DNA of 64,000 nt from DATFVA01 sp963747755 (GTDB lineage: Bacteria; Bacteroidota; Ignavibacteria; Ignavibacteriales; Ignavibacteriaceae), in the NCBI GenBank assembly GCA_963747755.1, contig CAVVGK010000011.1, forward strand, positions 62,001-126,000, read 5' to 3'. The first letter of the stretch is position 1. Each line of letters begins with the position of its first letter. The translations under genes and the position numbers were made by a program. Positions 24,884-34,057 of the stretch are shown here, in pieces. Under the pieces are notes generated by a model. It did no database searches. It was not told the origin of the DNA and saw only the letters and a program-made list of their open reading frames with translations.

Positions 24884-25438
24884 TTACTGGATTTTTACCT
24901 CGATTTTAAATGGTACTTTCAACTTTTCCCACAGAAGACTGACTTCAGCTGTGGTGTCGCTTGTTCTTGTAATTTCGTATCTGAGCCATTCGGTGAAATT
25001 GCTTTTCCCTGGTTTTACATTTATTCTTAATGCATCTTCGGCTTCGTTGTATTCAAATGCGCCCCACTGATCGGCCACTTTGTTAAATATTAGTGTCCAT
25101 TCATTTTTACCGGGGATAGCAAAGAAACCATAAGAACCTTTGGCGAGCTTCTTTCCTTCAATTGTTACATCTGTGCTGAATGTAATTTTTGTGGCTTCAT
25201 TGGCTCCTGCACGCCATACTTTATCATAAGGCACAAGTCCTCCCCAGATTTTTCTATCCTTAACGCCTGGACGGCTGTATGAAATAGTGACGTCAGTGAA
25301 CCCAACAGTCTGGGATATAGAAGCTTTAGGACTAATCCTAACTTTTTCTTCTTTCTGCTGTGAATAAGTACTGGATAAAAATGCCGCTATAATCATTGCT
25401 GAAATGAGATAAGCAGATACACGAATCATTGAAAACAT
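24884..25438 (-). CDS. DUF2911 protein (exported)
   Basis: The 184-residue product has a signal peptide (about residues 1-26) and a single DUF2911 domain: SPKASISQTVGFTDVTISYSRPGVKDRKIWGG, VPYDKVWRAGANEATKITFSTDVTIEGKKL and GSYGFFAIPGKNEWTLIFNK. The family is common in Bacteroidota and Ignavibacteria; its function is unknown. It is likely periplasmic. The neighbouring aminotransferase on the same strand is 82 bp upstream, so a joint transcript is possible. Confidence 0.85.
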   Translation of the reverse strand: MFSMIRVSAYLISAMIIAAFLSSTYSQQKEEKVRISPKASISQTVGFTDVTISYSRPGVKDRKIWGGLVPYDKVWRAGANEATKITFSTDVTIEGKKLAKGSYGFFAIPGKNEWTLIFNKVADQWGAFEYNEAEDALRINVKPGKSNFTEWLRYEITRTSDTTAEVSLLWEKLKVPFKIEVKIQ

Positions 25439-25520
25439 TTAGTGACTCCTGATATTCTTATATAAAAGGCGGAAAGTTTATTATAATTTATAAAAATGCC
25501 GGTATTTCGCCAATAGCAGA

Positions 25521-26546
25521 TTAGACTAAAAATTTAAGACCTTCTATCAGTCTCCCAATATCATCAGCATTATTGTAAAAATGAGGCGAAAATCGGATCA
25601 AACCCTCCCTTACAGCAGCTTCAATTTTCTTCTCCTGCAAAACCTCAAGAATCGAATATGCGTTTTTGTGGGGGAATGAGATGATTCCTGATAGATATTG
25701 TTCGCCGGAACCCGACAAAAGCGGCTCTATTCCTATTCTTTTCAGTTCGGAACTTAGAAGTTTAGTATTGGACAGAACATTCTCTTCAACTTTATCGATT
25801 CCGAAATCCCTGAATAATTTAAGTGAGGCATTAAGAGCATAAATTCCCGCAGAATTAAGAGAACCCGGCTGAAATCTTTCAGCTGATTCCTTAAGAGAAA
25901 GGTTATAATCGAGAAGGTTCCAGCCGTCATTTACCCCAAGCCAGCCTGCATATACCGGATCAATCTTGTGTTGAAGATCTTCTGATACATATATAAACGA
26001 AAGTCCCTGTAGTCCCAGCATCCACTTCTGTGTGCCGCAGGAAACGAAATCAATATTTCCGTCCTGAACATTAAATCTGAAAGCGCCCATCCCTTGTATC
26101 GCATCTACGCTCAAGATAACTCCCTTCTTTTTACATTCAGAACCGAGCTTTTTAAGATCAATCCTATACCCTGAAAGAAACTGAACCATACTAACTGAAA
26201 CCAGCTTCGTCTTTGATGTAATTTTTTGAATAATATCCTCTGCACTTACAATTCCATCCTGTGATTTAACGATGACCGTTTTAACTCCCTTTTTTTCAAG
26301 GTTCATAAAGGGATAAATATTGGCAGGGAATTCAAGCTCGTTAAGGATTATCTCATCCCCCTTCTCCCAATGAAGTCCCTGTGCCAGCAGGTTAAATCCA
26401 TTGGTAGTATTATCCATGAATGCTATTCTGCTGCTGTCTGTATTCATATAGGAAGCCAGAAGGTCCTTTGTCTCATCAGTGATCTTCACAAAAGTCGGGT
26501 AGTCGTCTATGTTCTCCTCACTCCTCGTTCTGAAATACTCATTCAT
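25521..26546 (-). CDS. Class V aminotransferase, frame-disrupted at the 5' end
   Basis: The 341-residue frame encodes most of a class V PLP enzyme: PLP Lys K174 in SCGTQKWMLGLQG, the aspartate D148 in LSVDAIQGMGAF, and a C-terminal half with RFSPHFYNNADD. The ATG at 26546 is internal. Reading upstream in the same frame gives NHAATGPFSTRLLDE, the conserved N-terminal motif of this family, followed by a stop at 26592-26594. The missing start (ITYL) is in another frame, shifted by one base in a run of four T (plus strand 26590-26593). The intact protein would be about 376 residues. Whether this is a true mutation or a sequencing error is open. Isopenicillin-N-epimerase-like and desulfurase-like members share this fold, so the substrate is not assignable. 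Confidence 0.75.
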   Translation of the reverse strand: MNEYFRTRSEENIDDYPTFVKITDETKDLLASYMNTDSSRIAFMDNTTNGFNLLAQGLHWEKGDEIILNELEFPANIYPFMNLEKKGVKTVIVKSQDGIVSAEDIIQKITSKTKLVSVSMVQFLSGYRIDLKKLGSECKKKGVILSVDAIQGMGAFRFNVQDGNIDFVSCGTQKWMLGLQGLSFIYVSEDLQHKIDPVYAGWLGVNDGWNLLDYNLSLKESAERFQPGSLNSAGIYALNASLKLFRDFGIDKVEENVLSNTKLLSSELKRIGIEPLLSGSGEQYLSGIISFPHKNAYSILEVLQEKKIEAAVREGLIRFSPHFYNNADDIGRLIEGLKFLV

Positions 26547-26589
26547 TTCATCAAGCAGGCGTGTGGAGAAAGGGCCCGTTGCTGCATGG

Positions 26590-26652
26590 TTTTAAATAAG
26601 TTATCCCCTTCTTTATATGGGGAAAAAGTTTTCTTGCATCGTCTTTATTCAT
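26590..26652 (-). pseudogene. Detached 5' end of the class V aminotransferase gene
   Basis: From an ATG at 26650-26652 the frame reads MNKDDARKLFPHIKKGITYL and then runs off into a non-homologous frame. Deleting one T from the T4 run joins it to NHAATGPFS of the downstream frame, giving ITYLNHAATGPFS, the expected motif. Confidence 0.65.
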
Positions 26653-26819
26653 AATAAATTGATTTTTTTACGTGCCAATAATAACAATTATTATGATATA
26701 TTATTTTACGGGAATCACTTTAGTATGCATTTTTCTTTGAAATTAGAATCAATAATATTTAGATTTTTAACTCAAGTTTATAAGAATATTGAAACTCTCA
26801 TCGAAAGCAGGTATAAATT

Positions 26820-29282
26820 ATGACACATCCTAAACCAACAAAACACGAACAGTTAAAACCCGAAGATTTACGATGGCATTGTAACCCTGATGTCTTTGAA
26901 TTCGATTCTACGAGTGACCTTGAACCAATGGAGGGCATTATCGGGCAGGAAAGAGCCTTAAAAGCAATTAGACTCGGTGTCGATTTGCGCGCTCCCGGTT
27001 ATAATATCTTTATTGCCGGTCTTTCAGGATCAGGTAAAGCTACTACTGTAAAGAAGATGCTGGAAAAAATCAGTTCAAATTGTCCCCCTCTCTGCGATTA
27101 TGCTTATGTGAATAATTTTAAGAACCCCGATTCACCTCTCCTTCTGACTTTCCCGATTGGTAAAGCGAAACAGTTCAGGCAGGACCTGGGTTCAGCAATA
27201 GGAATATTAAAGAACAGGATTCCGCAGACGCTTGACAGCGATATGTTTACAGAAAGAAGGAAGCAGTTGGTACAGGAATACAATAAGCAGGAACAGTCGC
27301 TGATGAATGATTTCGATCAGAGGCTGAAGGAGGATAATTTTACACTCGTACAGGTTAAGGTTGACGGAGGTGGGGCACGGCCCGATATATACCCGATAAT
27401 AGATGAGAAGCCTGTCCCTATATATCAATTGGATGACAAGATAAAAGAAGGCAGCCTTACTAAAAGCGGCGCTAAGGAAATACTAAATAAATATAATGAA
27501 CTTCAGCAGGATCTAAAGGTGGTGTTCAAAGAAGGCCTAAAAATAAGTCAGAACTTTGAGAAGAAGATGCTCGATGTCGAGAAAGCAGCTGTTGAGATAG
27601 TGGTAAAGAGTGTAATAGATAATATCCGCGACAGGTATGATGATCCTAAGGTTGTTGATTTTATTGACCAGGTTGAAAATAATATAATGGACAATGTTCA
27701 GGTCTTTAAGGGAATAAAGCCTGAGGGTCAGATGACCGCAGAGGGTTTTGAAATAGACTATTTTAAGGAATATGATGTTAATATAATCCTTGATAATAGT
27801 GAAACAAAAGATTGTCCCGTTATAATTGAAACCTCTCCCAATTTTATTAACCTTTTCGGAACAATAGAAAAGGTTAGCGACGGTAGAGGCGGATGGTACA
27901 GCGATTTTACAAAAATAAAAGCCGGCTCTATCCTGAAAGCAAACGGCGGCTATCTTGTTCTGAATGTAGTGCATCTCTTCGAAGAACCCGGAGTATGGCG
28001 TACATTGAAAAGAGTGTTAACCTATAATAAGCTTGAAATTCAGGAATCCCCTTCAGTATTTCAGTTCACTTCTTCTATTCTTAAACCTGAATCTATTGAT
28101 ATAAATACCAAAATTATACTCCTGGGAAGTGACTGGATCTATTCGCTTCTTGCAGAACGGGAGTATGATTTTAAGAAAATGTTTAAAGTTAAAGCCGATT
28201 TTGATTATGAGATAAAGAGATCAGAGAAGGTGATCGTAGAATATGCCCAGGTTATTAAAAAGCTTATTAGAGAGGAAGGACTTTGTGAGTTTGATAAATC
28301 AGCTATCTCCAAGCTGATTGAGATAAGTGCGAGAATTGCAGGACAAAAGACTAAGTTAACTACAAGGTTTTCCAAAATAGCAGATATCGCCCGCGAGGCC
28401 AACTTCTGGGCTCTTGATGACGGCTTTAATGTAATCAGTGAAGCTCATGTTAAAAAAGCTTTTGAGCTGGGGAAGGAAAGACACGGTTTACTTGAGTCCA
28501 AAATTGACGATATGCTTAACGATCAGATGATACTGCTTGATACGGAAGGCGAGAGAATTGGACAAATAAACGGGCTTGCTGTTTATTCTACTGATTATTA
28601 TTCCTTCGGTCGTCCTACAAGGATTACTGCAACCGTTTCTCTTGGCGGCGGCAGCATAATAAACGTTGAACGCGAGGCCGGGATGAGCGGAAGGCATTAT
28701 AATAAGGGTGTCCTCATTATCTCCGGTTATTTCAGGGAAACATTCGGACAGGATCTGCCTTTATCCTTCAATGCTAACCTTGTGTTTGAACAGTCGTATG
28801 GAACCGTCGACGGCGACAGTGCATCCTGCGCCGAGATCTTTGCTCTTCTATCAACCCTTGCCGATCTTCCGATTAAACAGTATCTGGCAGTAACGGGTTC
28901 ACTTAATCAAAAAGGTGATGTTCAGCCTATCGGAGGCGTTAATGAAAAGATCGAGGGATTTTATGATCTATGTAAATCAAGAGGCTTCAATAAGAAACAG
29001 GGCGTCGTTATTCCGATTCAGAATGTGAAGGAACTGATGCTTAAAGAAGAAGTAATTGAATCGGTTAGGAATGGTGAATTTCACATCTATCCTATATCCA
29101 AAGTTGAGGAAGGCATTGAGATAATAACCGGCGTCCGTGCAGGAAAGAAAACAGCCAAAGGTTACGCCGCAGGGACGGTATTCGACCTGGTCGAAAAGAA
29201 GATAAAATATCTATATGCAAGATCGAGAGCACTTAGACCCAATGGTGAGAACAAACAGACAAGCCGAAGAAAGAAGAAATGA
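26820..29282 (+). CDS. Lon-family ATP-dependent protease (AAA_32 type)
   Basis: The 820-residue product is the Lon-like protease group with a divergent AAA domain and no Lon N-terminal substrate domain. Walker A is GLSGSGKAT (67-75). The C-terminal proteolytic domain has the Ser-Lys dyad S667 (in GTVDGDSAS) and K710 (in GGVNEKIEGF), 43 residues apart as in classical Lon. A helical insertion (about 140-290) separates AAA motifs. It degrades cytosolic proteins; specific targets are unknown. The stop overlaps the start of pyruvate kinase by 4 bp (29279-29282), an unusual coupling. Confidence 0.88.
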   Translation: MTHPKPTKHEQLKPEDLRWHCNPDVFEFDSTSDLEPMEGIIGQERALKAIRLGVDLRAPGYNIFIAGLSGSGKATTVKKMLEKISSNCPPLCDYAYVNNFKNPDSPLLLTFPIGKAKQFRQDLGSAIGILKNRIPQTLDSDMFTERRKQLVQEYNKQEQSLMNDFDQRLKEDNFTLVQVKVDGGGARPDIYPIIDEKPVPIYQLDDKIKEGSLTKSGAKEILNKYNELQQDLKVVFKEGLKISQNFEKKMLDVEKAAVEIVVKSVIDNIRDRYDDPKVVDFIDQVENNIMDNVQVFKGIKPEGQMTAEGFEIDYFKEYDVNIILDNSETKDCPVIIETSPNFINLFGTIEKVSDGRGGWYSDFTKIKAGSILKANGGYLVLNVVHLFEEPGVWRTLKRVLTYNKLEIQESPSVFQFTSSILKPESIDINTKIILLGSDWIYSLLAEREYDFKKMFKVKADFDYEIKRSEKVIVEYAQVIKKLIREEGLCEFDKSAISKLIEISARIAGQKTKLTTRFSKIADIAREANFWALDDGFNVISEAHVKKAFELGKERHGLLESKIDDMLNDQMILLDTEGERIGQINGLAVYSTDYYSFGRPTRITATVSLGGGSIINVEREAGMSGRHYNKGVLIISGYFRETFGQDLPLSFNANLVFEQSYGTVDGDSASCAEIFALLSTLADLPIKQYLAVTGSLNQKGDVQPIGGVNEKIEGFYDLCKSRGFNKKQGVVIPIQNVKELMLKEEVIESVRNGEFHIYPISKVEEGIEIITGVRAGKKTAKGYAAGTVFDLVEKKIKYLYARSRALRPNGENKQTSRRKKK

Positions 29283-30715
29283 AATCCAGTATAAATGAGG
29301 TCTTTGCAAAGACAAAAATCCTTTGTACCGTAGGTCCCGCTTCGGATTCTGCAGACATGATTCGAAAACTGGTGCTCGCGGGAGCAGATGGGATCAGATT
29401 AAACTTTTCTCATGGTTCTTATGAGTTCTTTGAGAATGTTCTGGATAATATTCATGAAACCTGCATAGAAGAGAAAACTCCCCTTGCTGTTCTGGTGGAT
29501 CTGCAAGGACCAAAGATCAGGGTCGGTGCTTTATCTCAGCCTGAGATTGATCTGGTATCCGGTAGTGAAATTGAGATCACTATTCGCGATGTTGAAGGAA
29601 CTGAAAAACTTATCTCAACTTCATATAAGGAACTGGTAAGCGACGCTGTAGTTGGAGACCCTGTGTTGATTGATGATGGACTCATACGTCTGAGGATATT
29701 GCGTAAAACGGATGATTCGGTAATTTGTCAAATCGAGAATGGAGGCACATTAAAACCAAGGAAAGGTATGAACCTGCCAGGAATGAAGCTTTCCACTCCG
29801 AGTATTACCGAAAAGGATTTCAGGGACCTTGAATTCATACTCAAGCACAGAATTGATTATATAGCTCTTTCTTTCGTAAGAAAGCCCGAAGATATTACTA
29901 TCCTTAAGGCATGGCTTAAGGAACGAAATTCTGAAATTCCCGTTATTGCTAAAATCGAAAAACGCGAGGCTGTGGACAGCTTTGATGCAATACTTGAAAT
30001 GTCTGATGGAATTATGGTTGCCCGCGGCGACCTTGGCGTTGAACTTCCTACTGCTGAAGTCCCCGTGATCCAGAAAGAAATTATACGTAAGTGCAATTCG
30101 GTCGGAAAGCTGGTGATTACCGCAACGCAGATGCTTGACTCGATGATCCATAATCCCGTCCCAACCAGGGCAGAGGCCTCTGATGTGGCAAATGCAGTAT
30201 GGGACGGCACTGATGTGGTAATGCTCAGCGGAGAAACTTCCGTGGGTAAATACCCTGTCCGTACAGTGAATATTATGAATGATATTATTAGGAATGCAGA
30301 GAAACATTTATTTAATCAGGCAGTAAAATTCAAAATACCGGAAAAGGTTGAAGAAAATCTCTTCGATTCGGTTGGAAAGGCAGTAGTGTCTATCAGCAGG
30401 CAGATAAATGCTTCGGCCATTGCTGCTTTTACCTTTAAAGGAAGAACTGCCATCAATCTTTCTAAATTTCGTCCCGATGCTAAGATTATAGCTTTCTCAA
30501 ACAGCTTTGAAACTATGAATAAACTCTGTCTAAGATGGGGAATTATTCCGGTTCATATGGATGAAATCGACAAAGAGCATATTGCAGTGGATAAAGCGAA
30601 AAAGTTAATAATTGAAGAAGGGTATGTTAAGGAAGGTGAAGTTGTTATTTTTGCAGCAGGGGCCCCTTATTCCGAGAAAAGCAGGGCAAACTGGTTAAGG
30701 TTTGAGATTATTTAA
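29279..30715 (+). CDS. pyk: Pyruvate kinase
   Basis: The 478-residue product converts phosphoenolpyruvate and ADP to pyruvate and ATP. Seen are TKILCTVGPASDSADM at the N-terminus, LNFSHG with the substrate-binding residues, DLQGPKIRVG, the catalytic KIEKREAV and MVARGDLGVELP signature, and ITATQMLDSM. The C-terminal domain is complete (GEVVIFAAGAPYSEKSRANWLRF). Length is normal for bacterial enzymes. Its ATG overlaps the Lon-family gene stop, so translation is probably coupled. Confidence 0.95.
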   Translation: MKSSINEVFAKTKILCTVGPASDSADMIRKLVLAGADGIRLNFSHGSYEFFENVLDNIHETCIEEKTPLAVLVDLQGPKIRVGALSQPEIDLVSGSEIEITIRDVEGTEKLISTSYKELVSDAVVGDPVLIDDGLIRLRILRKTDDSVICQIENGGTLKPRKGMNLPGMKLSTPSITEKDFRDLEFILKHRIDYIALSFVRKPEDITILKAWLKERNSEIPVIAKIEKREAVDSFDAILEMSDGIMVARGDLGVELPTAEVPVIQKEIIRKCNSVGKLVITATQMLDSMIHNPVPTRAEASDVANAVWDGTDVVMLSGETSVGKYPVRTVNIMNDIIRNAEKHLFNQAVKFKIPEKVEENLFDSVGKAVVSISRQINASAIAAFTFKGRTAINLSKFRPDAKIIAFSNSFETMNKLCLRWGIIPVHMDEIDKEHIAVDKAKKLIIEEGYVKEGEVVIFAAGAPYSEKSRANWLRFEII

Positions 30716-30754
30716 TGTCTTGAAGAATTTATATAAAATCAATTGATTGGTACG

Positions 30755-31783
30755 ATGGAAATAGAAAGTATGGATATGAAACTGGCGAAATGGTGGGAAC
30801 CGGCAGAAAAAAATAAGCTGCTCTGTACTCTTTGTCCCCGCTACTGTAAAATAGGGGAAGGACAGGCAGGTTTCTGCTACATAAGACAAAATGTTGGAGG
30901 AAAACTTTATACTACGGGGTATGGAAGACCTACCGGATTTGCAATAGACCCGATAGAGAAGAAACCCTTAAATCATTTTTATCCAGGTACAGGAGTTTTA
31001 AGTTTCGGTACGGCAGGCTGCAACCTGGGCTGTAAGTTCTGTCAGAATTGGTCAATGAGTAAAGCAAAGCTCGATGAACTGAACGCTCTTACGGCTTCCC
31101 CTGAGGACGTTATCAGTCTCGCAAAACAATACGGTGTTCCTTCAATAGCTTATACCTATAACGATCCTACAATCTTCGGTGAGTATGTAATAGATATATC
31201 ACGGCTTGGAAGTGATGAGGGTATAAACTCGGTCATGGTCACAGCCGGTTATATAGATAAGGAAGCACGGAAGGATGTTTATAAGTATATAGATGCTGCC
31301 AATGTCGACCTTAAAGGGTTCACAGAACGCTTTTATAACAAGTTAACTTTTTCGAGCCTCAAAGATGTACTGGATACTCTTGTCTGGCTGAAAAACGATA
31401 CTGATATATGGTTTGAGATTACAACACTCCTTATTCCCGGCGAGAATGATTCTAGAGAGGAAATACAGGCTGAGTGCGATTGGATATTGCAGAACCTGGG
31501 CAACTCTGTCCCTGTTCACTTCACAGCTTTCCATCCTGATTTCAGGATGCGGGATAAGAACCGGACGCCTGCCGAAACTTTAAAGATGGCCAGGACAACA
31601 GCGTTGAGTACGGGATTGAAATTTGTTTATACCGGTAACGTACATGACCCTGAAGGCCAGACAACTTTCTGTCCCTCCTGTCATCACCCTTTGCTTAAAA
31701 GGGACTGGCATGACGTAACAAAGAATGTCATCAGCAACGGCTCTTGTCCCAAATGCGGCACACTCATACCCGGCCGCTTCTGA
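30755..31783 (+). CDS. amrS: AmrS-type radical SAM enzyme (AmmeMemoRadiSam system)
   Basis: The 342-residue product has the AmrS architecture: an N-terminal cysteine region (CTLCPRYCKIGEGQAGFC), a radical SAM CxxxCxxC motif in GTAGCNLGCKFCQNW, the GEYVIDISR and AANVDLKGFTERFY segments shared with pyruvate-formate-lyase-activating enzymes, and a C-terminal zinc-ribbon-like pair (CPSC, CPKC). Family members act with AMMECR1 and Memo proteins, but neither is in this window. The start is uncertain: ATG at 30755 or the ATG at 30770; an upstream TTG at 30743 also exists and no site has a clear ribosome binding sequence. Confidence 0.82.
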   Translation: MEIESMDMKLAKWWEPAEKNKLLCTLCPRYCKIGEGQAGFCYIRQNVGGKLYTTGYGRPTGFAIDPIEKKPLNHFYPGTGVLSFGTAGCNLGCKFCQNWSMSKAKLDELNALTASPEDVISLAKQYGVPSIAYTYNDPTIFGEYVIDISRLGSDEGINSVMVTAGYIDKEARKDVYKYIDAANVDLKGFTERFYNKLTFSSLKDVLDTLVWLKNDTDIWFEITTLLIPGENDSREEIQAECDWILQNLGNSVPVHFTAFHPDFRMRDKNRTPAETLKMARTTALSTGLKFVYTGNVHDPEGQTTFCPSCHHPLLKRDWHDVTKNVISNGSCPKCGTLIPGRF

Positions 31784-31832
31784 TCCTCAAATTAATCTCC
31801 CTCCAACTTTTTAATTCTCTGCCGCATTCACT

Positions 31833-31858
31833 AAATTTATTTTTTTGAAAATAAATTT
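31833..31858. other. Perfect AT hairpin before the SDR gene
   Basis: AAATTTATTTT, loop TTTG, AAAATAAATTT: an 11-bp perfect stem ending 12 bases before the ATG at 31871. It could end amrS transcription or hinder ribosome access to the SDR start; AT-only stems are weak. Confidence 0.35.
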
Positions 31859-31870
31859 CAGGAACAGAAG

Positions 31871-32641
31871 ATGGACAGATTAAAAGACAAAGTTGTTTTC
31901 ATTACCGGGGCAAGTTCAGGAATTGGCAAAGCTTGCGCCGAAGTGTTTGCAGCAGAAAAAGCTGACCTCATCCTTGCTGCAAGGCGTTATGAAAAACTTA
32001 AAGAATATGCTGAAAAACTGGTTGATAAGTACGGAATCAAAACAAAAGTAATAGAGCTTGATGTCAGGAATTTCGAAGGAGTAAAGAAAGCATACGATGA
32101 ACTTGAAGATGAATGGAAAAATGTTGATGTGCTGGTTAATAATGCAGGACTTGCACGCGGATTTGACAAAATATATGAAGGTGACCTGACCAGCTGGGAA
32201 GAAATGATTGATACAAACCTGAAGGGTCTTCTATACGTAACCCGTAATGTGCTTCCGAATATGGTTGAACGTAAAAAGGGACATGTAATAAATATCGGGT
32301 CAACGGCAGGTCACGAAGTCTACCCTAACGGAAATGTTTACTGCGCTACCAAGTTCGCGGTAAATGCCTTAACCAAAGGAATAAGGATGGATTGCCTCGA
32401 GCATGGTATAAAAGTAAGTACAGTCGATCCTGGGATGGTTGAAACGGAATTCAGCGTCGTAAGATTCTCAGGGAATGAAGAAAGGGCAGCTAAAGTTTAC
32501 GAAGGTCTGGACCCGCTTACTGCAGGAGACATTGCAGATGCAGTTGTTTACTGTGCCACCAGGCCTGCATACGTTAATATCAATGAGATTATCTTAACTC
32601 CATTAGCACAGGCATCCTCTACCCAGGTTATAAGGAAATAA
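31871..32641 (+). CDS. Short-chain dehydrogenase/reductase
   Basis: The 256-residue product is a classical SDR. Residues 13-19 (GASSGIG) bind the dinucleotide, NNAG occurs at about 91-94, the catalytic residues are S near 144, Y157 and K161 (YCATK). The R33-R34 pair after the second strand (ILAARRYEKL) points to NADP(H). It resembles the YdfG/serine-3-dehydrogenase subgroup that reduces hydroxy-acids, but the substrate is not fixed by the sequence. A weak AGGAACAG lies before the ATG. Monocistronic. Confidence 0.88.
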   Translation: MDRLKDKVVFITGASSGIGKACAEVFAAEKADLILAARRYEKLKEYAEKLVDKYGIKTKVIELDVRNFEGVKKAYDELEDEWKNVDVLVNNAGLARGFDKIYEGDLTSWEEMIDTNLKGLLYVTRNVLPNMVERKKGHVINIGSTAGHEVYPNGNVYCATKFAVNALTKGIRMDCLEHGIKVSTVDPGMVETEFSVVRFSGNEERAAKVYEGLDPLTAGDIADAVVYCATRPAYVNINEIILTPLAQASSTQVIRK

Positions 32642-32645
32642 TAAA

Positions 32646-32761
32646 AGCCTGCCTCAAACGGATTAATGTCGTTCAGCAAAAGGAAAAATGTTTAGATAGA
32701 AAAGGATTTCCCTATCGGGAATTACTTTTCAAAACGACAATCGAGTCCTTTTGAGGCAGCC
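32646..32761. repeat. Inverted-repeat intergenic element (about 116 bp)
   Basis: GCCTGCCTCAAA near 32647 pairs with TTTGAGGCAGCC near 32749 (11 of 12), and an inner pair, ATGTCGTTCAGCAAAAG with a near-complement ending in AACGACAAT, continues the stem. Read on the minus strand it contains TTGTCGTTTTGAAAAG and TAATTCCCGATAGGGAA, resembling degenerate intergenic repeats of Bacteroidota. No open frame is inside. The rest of the gap to tsaC (to 32866) shows nothing further. Confidence 0.5.
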
Positions 32762-32866
32762 TGAAAAATAAGGCAGGATGTTTTTCTACTGAAACTGAAT
32801 ACTGTCAGTCAAACAGGAGGCAGACTCAGGCTGAACCATCCAAAGCTTACAAACGAAACTGTCAAA

Positions 32867-33481
32867 TTAATACACAAATAAGCTTACATCGCCTGCACCT
32901 TCTCTCAGTACTTCAGGTTCTTCATCACTCAGATCGACAACTGTTGAAGGTTCGCCCATCAGGGAACCCATAGACAACATCAGATCAACCTGTGTATTGA
33001 ATATGTTTTTAATTTCGAATGGATCGTATATTACTTCACCTTTCCTGCTGGTGGTGCTGGTGCTTATTATCGGGTTCCCGAGTTCTTCCACAAGTTTCAT
33101 CGTAATATTATTGTTCGGTATTCTGATGCCGACGGTTTTCCTTTTACTCCATAGTTTTTTGGGTACCAGTTTAGCTGCAGGAAGAATAAAGGTATAAGGA
33201 CCGGGTAAAAGATGTTTCATAGTTCTGTATGCATAGTCGGATACACGAGCGTACTTGGAAATATCTTTTAAATCAGAACATACAAAACTAAACAACTTAG
33301 AACTGCTGTCATTTTTTATTGAGAATATCCTCTCAAGCGCTTCTTTATTGAATATGTCACAGCCTATACCATAAACTGTATCGGTGGGATAGATAATTAC
33401 TCCTCCCTCCTTCAGAACAGAAACTGCCTTATTTATATAACGTAACTGGGGGGTTTCAGGGTGTAATTCATAATATTCCAT
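32867..33481 (-). CDS. L-threonylcarbamoyladenylate synthase (Sua5/YciO/YrdC family)
   Basis: The 204-residue product is a single Sua5/YciO/YrdC domain: IIYPTDTVYGIGCDI (29-43) with the conserved ATP/threonine site, ERIFSIKND (KxR region), PGPYTFILPAAKLVPKKLWSKRKTVGIRIPN, and a C-terminal STVVDLSDEEPEVLREGAGD. It probably makes threonylcarbamoyl-AMP for the t6A modification of tRNA, though YciO-type paralogues of unclear activity have the same fold. There is no C-terminal Sua5 domain. It is divergent from rpmB. Confidence 0.85.
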   Translation of the reverse strand: MEYYELHPETPQLRYINKAVSVLKEGGVIIYPTDTVYGIGCDIFNKEALERIFSIKNDSSSKLFSFVCSDLKDISKYARVSDYAYRTMKHLLPGPYTFILPAAKLVPKKLWSKRKTVGIRIPNNNITMKLVEELGNPIISTSTTSRKGEVIYDPFEIKNIFNTQVDLMLSMGSLMGEPSTVVDLSDEEPEVLREGAGDVSLFVY

Positions 33482-33582
33482 ATACTTCTCCTTTGCTCAA
33501 AAAAGGTTATTTTAAGTGAATATTAAGGTATGCTTGAAGATAAAGGTATTATTCATCTACAGATTTTTATTGGATTTATATT

Positions 33583-33612
33583 CAAAAATAACAGGTAATT
33601 TCACTTTGTCAA
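33583..33612 (-). promoter_or_regulatory. Candidate promoter of the YrdC-family gene
   Basis: On the minus strand TTGACA (33607-33612), 16-base spacer, TATTTTTG (33583-33590). The -35 is a perfect consensus and the -10 fits TAnnTTTG. Leader of about 100 bases. Confidence 0.5.
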
Positions 33613-33692
33613 CTCAAATCAGTTTTATTATTAGGGAATTAACATATATAATATTTTTTGGGAAGAGGTGTATTTTTTAATGATTATTTTTC

Positions 33693-33700
33693 TATATTTG
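33693..33700 (+). promoter_or_regulatory. Candidate -10 element upstream of rpmB
   Basis: TATATTTG 41 bases before the ATG at 33742. No good -35 is found at 16-18 bases, so only the -10 is proposed. AT-rich DNA here makes chance matches likely. Confidence 0.3.
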
Positions 33701-33741
33701 TTGTTCTAATTTAAAAATACAGAAAGTTCTCAGGAGATATT

Positions 33742-33981
33742 ATGTCAAGAAGATGTCAGGTTACAGGCATTGGTCCTATTTCGGGAAATAACGTATCCCA
33801 TGCCCATAACAGATCAAGAAGAAGATTCCTGCCTAACCTTCAAAAGAAGAGAATCTGGGTCCAGGAATTGAACAGATTTGTAACCTTAAAACTAAGTGCA
33901 AAAGCTATTAAGAATATCTCAAAAAGCGGAACCTCAGGGATTGCTAAAATGATCCGTGAAAAGCAGATAAAAGTACACTGA
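33742..33981 (+). CDS. rpmB: 50S ribosomal protein L28
   Basis: The 79-residue basic product begins SRRCQVTGIGPISGNNVSHAHN and continues RSRRRFLPNLQKKRIWVQELNRF, typical of L28, a large-subunit protein. It has one Cys and no second Cys pair, so it is the zinc-free form. AGGAGAT lies before the ATG. It is a single gene ending at a bidirectional terminator. Confidence 0.95.
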   Translation: MSRRCQVTGIGPISGNNVSHAHNRSRRRFLPNLQKKRIWVQELNRFVTLKLSAKAIKNISKSGTSGIAKMIREKQIKVH

Positions 33982-34005
33982 CTGTTACTTTACCCCATTT
34001 AAAAT

Positions 34006-34036
34006 AAAAAAAGGAAAGCTTAGCTTTCCTTTTTTT
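34006..34036. terminator. Bidirectional terminator between rpmB and rplI
   Basis: AAAAAAAGGAAAGC (34006-34019), loop TTA, GCTTTCCTTTTTTT (34023-34036). Perfect 14-bp stem flanked by A and T runs, so it works on both strands for the converging transcripts. Confidence 0.9.
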
Positions 34037-34057
34037 ATTTAATACCTGCCTGGTTTA

